The notes below the pieces were generated by a model. That model saw only the letters and a program-made list of their open reading frames with translations. It made no database searches and was not told the DNA's origin. DNA of 7,646 bases. Source: JBEIDK01 sp040383485 (lineage in GTDB: Bacteria; Bacteroidota; Bacteroidia; UBA4408). Position 1 is the stretch's first letter. Each line of letters opens with the position of its first letter. The translations under genes and the position numbers were made by a program. The stretch lies in contig JBEIDK010000152.1 in NCBI GenBank assembly GCA_040383485.1, forward strand, positions 1 to 7,646, in the 5' to 3' direction. This document shows positions 5,379 to 7,646 of the stretch, in pieces.

Positions 5379-5720
5379 ATGAGTAAATATATTATTTCAA
5401 TACTATTAATTATATCAAATCTTATTTATTCATGCAAATCAGAAAATAAAAATGCTATTATAAAAATTGAACCTAAAAAGTTTTGCGATATTCTTATTGA
5501 TTTACACTTTATTAGTACAGCAAAATCGCTTAATTTTTTAAATGCTTCCGATACCATTCCTAACTCTAAGTTAAGAACAAAGGTTCTCAAAGACTATCAT
5601 GTAACGGAGCAAGAACTAAAAGCAACAATAGAATACTATTCGTTAAAACCAGACACCCTAAGTATCTTATATTCAAGTATGATTGAAAAAATAAGTGCAA
5701 AACAGGCACAAATACACTAA
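5379..5720 (+). CDS. DUF4296 lipoprotein
   Basis: This 113-residue protein matches the DUF4296 family as I remember it. A lipoprotein signal peptide (1-18) leads to Cys19 (LIYSC). It is followed by the signature of an Ile/Leu-rich first helix (KKFCDILIDLHFISTAKS, 33-50) and later VLKDYHVTEQELKATIEYYSLKPDTLSILYSSMIEKI (69-105). DUF4296 proteins are short lipoproteins known chiefly from Bacteroidota, and their function is not established. The gene is divergent from the SPOR gene with only 40 bases between. A candidate weak -7 element (TAAAATTG, 5347-5354) lies in that gap. The next feature downstream is the tRNA-Leu promoter, so it appears to be a single-gene unit. Confidence 0.87.
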   Translation: MSKYIISILLIISNLIYSCKSENKNAIIKIEPKKFCDILIDLHFISTAKSLNFLNASDTIPNSKLRTKVLKDYHVTEQELKATIEYYSLKPDTLSILYSSMIEKISAKQAQIH

Positions 5721-5724
5721 TGAA

Positions 5725-5755
5725 TTTGTGTTTTATGAAAATACGATTACATTTG
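5725..5755 (+). promoter_or_regulatory. Bacteroidota-type promoter of tRNA-Leu
   Basis: TTTG (5725-5728), exactly 19 bases, then TACATTTG (5748-5755) form a perfect -33/-7 pair. The tRNA begins 11 bases after the -7 element. This is the clearest promoter in the window and a strong pointer to the phylum. Confidence 0.85.
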
Positions 5756-5766
5756 CAACCCCTAAT

Positions 5767-5848
5767 GCGGATGTGGCGTAATTGGTAGCCGCACCAGACT
5801 TAGGATCTGGCGCTGAGAGGCGTGGGGGTTCGAGTCCCTTCATCCGCA
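5767..5848 (+). tRNA. tRNA-Leu(UAG)
   Basis: This is an 82-nt class II tRNA. The acceptor stem GCGGATG/CATCCGC is perfect. The anticodon stem CCAGA/TCTGG encloses the loop CTTAGGA, giving anticodon TAG, which reads CUN leucine codons. It has a long variable arm, and the T arm GGGGG-TTCGAGT-CCCTT contains two G-T pairs. The discriminator A is typical of leucine tRNAs. CCA is not encoded. A promoter and a terminator flank it directly. Confidence 0.97.
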
Positions 5849-5856
5849 CAACAATG

Positions 5857-5900
5857 AACCGCAATTGCTTATTTTATAAGTATTTGCGGTTTTTGTTTTT
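5857..5900 (+). terminator. Intrinsic terminator of tRNA-Leu
   Basis: AACCGCAA (5857-5864) pairs with TTGCGGTT (5884-5891), with an inner stem CTTAT/ATAAG. A T-rich run to 5900 follows. It closely resembles the terminator at 1051-1100. Confidence 0.87.
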
Positions 5901-5984
5901 GAATTCTATGTTCTTTAATTTAAAAAACTGCTTAAAATTGAATTAATTAGCAAGATATTGCTTCCGTACAAAAAATGAAATAAA

Positions 5985-6605
5985 ATGAATAGCCATAAGT
6001 ATAGTATGAAAAATAAAAATGCAATAATCACTTCTATTTTGTTTTCATTATTAGGTGTATTGTTTTATCAATGCAACTCTTCTTCATCTTATGAACCAAC
6101 TATTGCCAATGACTCAACTAAATTAGTACAGAGTAGTAAAATTATAAATACTGATAGTTTATCTAACATTTCAAATTCAATTAAAGTTATTGGCCAGATA
6201 GAAAATAAACTAACACTTACCGTTGATTCACTCAGAAAAATGAACGTGCATGAAATTTCAGATTACAAGGTAATTTGTGGCACAGGCGAAGTGAAAAACA
6301 CCTTTGCAAAATGTAAAGGTGTATTGCTGAAAGATATAATTAAAAAAGCAGGAATAAAACATTTACCTAATGGAAATAGAAATTTTAATGTAATAGTAAC
6401 TGCAACCGATGACTATAATGCATGTTTTACATGGGCTGAGTTAAGCAACACTTCAACCGGCGATAACGCATATATTATATTTGAAAAAGATAATCAACCC
6501 ATTATAAAAACCGGTGCAATGAATTTGATTTGTATTAGTGATTTTACGACTGCTATGCGTCATATTATTTGGGTAAAACAAATAGAGATAAAACCAATTA
6601 AATAG
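5985..6605 (+). CDS. Lipoprotein with molybdopterin-binding (sulfite oxidase-like) fold
   Basis: This is a 206-residue protein. A hydrophobic signal segment (about 13-29) ends at Cys30 (LFYQC), so it is probably a lipoprotein. After a Ser/Asn-rich linker (31-63), residues 66-205 follow the layout of PF00174 oxidoreductase molybdopterin-binding domains. IKVIGQIENKLTLTVDSLRKM (66-86) is the entry strand and helix. KVICGTGE (95-102) places Cys98 near the usual Mo-ligand loop. CKGVLLKDIIKKAGI (110-124) corresponds to the WxGVPLxxLLxxAG block. DFTTAMRHIIWVKQIEI (186-202) is the usual last strand. The usual CxGNxR-type context is altered, so cofactor binding is uncertain. I kept ATG 5985, which has an A-rich upstream region; ATG 6006 would give a more compact signal peptide. 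It is probably the first gene of an operon with the 59-residue membrane protein (37 bases) and the SET gene. Confidence 0.8.
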   Translation: MNSHKYSMKNKNAIITSILFSLLGVLFYQCNSSSSYEPTIANDSTKLVQSSKIINTDSLSNISNSIKVIGQIENKLTLTVDSLRKMNVHEISDYKVICGTGEVKNTFAKCKGVLLKDIIKKAGIKHLPNGNRNFNVIVTATDDYNACFTWAELSNTSTGDNAYIIFEKDNQPIIKTGAMNLICISDFTTAMRHIIWVKQIEIKPIK

Positions 6606-6642
6606 TTTTTCTTTGACCTGATTTTTATAAAAAGTAACAATC

Positions 6643-6822
6643 ATGAAGAACAAAAAATTACCATTACTGAGCATCCTATTAGTTATTGCTATTGTAAATT
6701 TTGACAGGTTACAAGGCAATGAAAATTTAAGGTCAATTCAAATAATTTCTATTTTAGTAATTGGTGTAATTATTGGTTTATTGCTTAGTGAATTAATTGT
6801 CCATTACAAGTCGAAAAAATAA
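6643..6822 (+). CDS. Small two-helix membrane protein, 59 aa
   Basis: The frame starts MKNKKLPLLSILLVIAIVNF and ends with HYKSKK. Two hydrophobic segments (about 6-20 and 32-54) are separated by a charged loop (DRLQGNENLR), with lysines at both ends. A hairpin in the inner membrane with both ends in the cytoplasm is likely. It lies between the Mo-fold lipoprotein gene (37 bases upstream) and the SET gene (18 bases downstream) on the same strand, which supports it as a real operon member. I recognise no family and cannot name a function. Length and composition fit a small membrane partner or stability factor, but that is guesswork. Confidence 0.65.
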   Translation: MKNKKLPLLSILLVIAIVNFDRLQGNENLRSIQIISILVIGVIIGLLLSELIVHYKSKK

Positions 6823-6840
6823 ATCATTTAAATATCTGCT

Positions 6841-7287
6841 TTGCTAAAAAATATTACCAGCTCTGAATGCATTGATGCCTTAGAGAGTGATTACTTATAT
6901 GTTGCAACTTCGCAAATTCTAAATGCTGGCAATGGCTTAAGAACCGCCATTAAAATTTATAAAGGTGAAGTGATTTCTTTTTTTTATGGTGAAATATTAT
7001 CCAATAAGGAAATAGCAATAAGAGTAAATAAAAACATAGATCAATACTTCATCAATATGGTTGACGGAACCATCATGGACTCGAAGAATACAGATTGTTT
7101 TGCAAAATATGCCAATGATGCTTTGGCTAATATTGATAAAATAAGCTTGCTAAAAAACAATTCAATAATAGGACTTAACGAAAATAACAAGGTATGCCTC
7201 ATAGCAACTAGAAATATTAAAAGCAATGAAGAAATATTTTGTAGCTACGGAAAAAAATATTGGAAGAAACATGCGGCAATTAAATAA
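6841..7287 (+). CDS. Compact SET-domain protein (putative lysine methyltransferase)
   Basis: This is a 148-residue protein that is almost entirely a SET domain, the fold that transfers methyl groups from S-adenosylmethionine to protein lysines. Visible parts are: the cofactor loop GNGLR (30-34) with the following strand KGEVISFFYGEIL (41-53); a middle strand YFINMVDG (69-76); DCFAKYANDA (85-94), in place of the usual RFINHSCxPN knot; and NKVCLIATRNIKSNEEIFCSYG (116-137), with the catalytic Tyr expected at 136. No pre-SET, post-SET or zinc-binding cysteines are seen. The start must be TTG 6841: an in-frame TAA lies at 6829 and no ATG occurs before the SET core. It is probably the third gene of the operon beginning at 5985. 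SET proteins are rare in most bacteria, and the substrate is unknown. It converges on the CvfB gene with touching stops. Confidence 0.87.
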   Translation: MLKNITSSECIDALESDYLYVATSQILNAGNGLRTAIKIYKGEVISFFYGEILSNKEIAIRVNKNIDQYFINMVDGTIMDSKNTDCFAKYANDALANIDKISLLKNNSIIGLNENNKVCLIATRNIKSNEEIFCSYGKKYWKKHAAIK

Positions 7288-7290
7288 TTA
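7285..7290. other. Touching convergent stop codons (TAATTA)
   Basis: The SET stop TAA (7285-7287) and the CvfB stop (7288-7290 on the minus strand) abut with no spacer, forming TAATTA. This is the same junction as at 2569-2574 between Sua5 and SPFH. No hairpin terminator is visible here, so the two transcripts probably overlap. Confidence 0.8.
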
Positions 7291-7646
7291 CTTTTCAACC
7301 AACCTTATCCCCTCCCCTTCAAAAACTATTCTCTGCTCTTTATAAAGCATTCCGATAGCACGCTTAAATGACTTTTTACTCATTTGTAATGCGTTTTTAA
7401 TTTCAGTTGCATCGGTTGTGTCATTCAAATTCAAATAACCCTTAGCACTTTTAAGTTTTGAAATTATTTTTTCTTGTGCATCAAGCAAATTATCTATTCC
7501 TTGAGATTGAAGCGTAATGTCTAACTTACCGTCTTCTCTTATTTGTTTTACATAACCTCTTGCAGCATAACCTACTGAAATAGGCTCGAATATTTCGTTA
7601 TGATATAACATACCACAATACATATTATTGACCACCACCTTATAAC
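7288..7646 (-). CDS. cvfB: CvfB-family S1 RNA-binding protein (3' part)
   Basis: The C-terminal 118 or so codons of a protein of about 280 residues run off the right edge of the window, so the true start is not visible. A GTG at 7638 is internal, because the frame stays open to 7646. The visible part holds the end of an S1-type domain (MYCGMLYHNEIFEPISVG, then GYVKQIREDGKLDITLQSQG). The CvfB winged-helix domain follows, with DAQEKIISKLKSAKGYLNLND and MSKKSFKRAIGMLYKEQRI, and the protein ends with GIRLVEK. CvfB (YitL) proteins bind RNA and influence virulence and stress gene expression in Firmicutes; the Bacteroidota homologues are little studied. The stop codon directly touches that of the SET gene. 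Confidence 0.9.
   Translation of the reverse strand, partial: YKVVVNNMYCGMLYHNEIFEPISVGYAARGYVKQIREDGKLDITLQSQGIDNLLDAQEKIISKLKSAKGYLNLNDTTDATEIKNALQMSKKSFKRAIGMLYKEQRIVFEGEGIRLVEK

Noticed and set aside
6453..6719. Minus-strand frame over the end of the Mo-fold gene and the small membrane gene
   Set aside because: It is antisense to two better supported genes and no promoter was seen.
7041..7226. Minus-strand frame inside the SET gene
   Set aside because: It is antisense to a gene with clear SET motifs.

Overview
The window looks like chromosomal DNA from an uncultured or poorly known member of the Bacteroidota (Chitinophagia/Sphingobacteriia-like). Reasons: AT-rich genes; Bacteroidota-type promoters (TTTG, 19 bases, then TAnnTTTG) in front of both tRNA genes and, with one mismatch, in front of one protein gene; a DUF4296 lipoprotein, a family I know mainly from Bacteroidota; and little sign of Shine-Dalgarno sequences.

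Left end (1-1104): a perfect 7-base tandem repeat (about 19 copies) sits at the very edge. It is followed by about 300 bases without a convincing gene that hold a nested inverted repeat, and then by an unrecognised tail-anchored protein on the minus strand with its own promoter.

Positions 1051-1589, minus strand, are the most unusual part. An intact tRNA-Ser(GCU) has its own promoter and terminator. Directly behind its terminator is a small GIY-YIG nuclease gene, whose last codons run into a degenerate second copy of the 3' part of the same tRNA, followed by a second terminator. The unit tRNA-Ser / GIY-YIG / partial tRNA-Ser is framed by direct repeats and resembles a tiny element inserted into, or duplicated at, a tRNA locus.

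Positions 1624-5720 are mostly ordinary genes: sua5 (tRNA t6A modification) converging on an SPFH/band 7 membrane protein; a secreted TPR protein converging on a secreted SPOR-domain protein, with a strong shared terminator; and a DUF4296 lipoprotein divergent from the SPOR gene. The Sua5 and SPFH stop codons touch inside a perfect 18-base palindrome.

Positions 5725-7646: tRNA-Leu(UAG) with a textbook promoter and terminator, then a probable three-gene plus-strand operon: a lipoprotein resembling the molybdopterin-binding (sulfite oxidase) fold, a 59-residue two-helix membrane protein, and a compact SET-domain protein with a TTG start. The SET gene converges, with touching stop codons, on the 3' part of a CvfB-type S1 RNA-binding protein cut off by the window edge.

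The best candidates for something undescribed are the tRNA-Ser/GIY-YIG unit and the Mo-fold lipoprotein / small membrane protein / SET cluster. The functions of both are inference.
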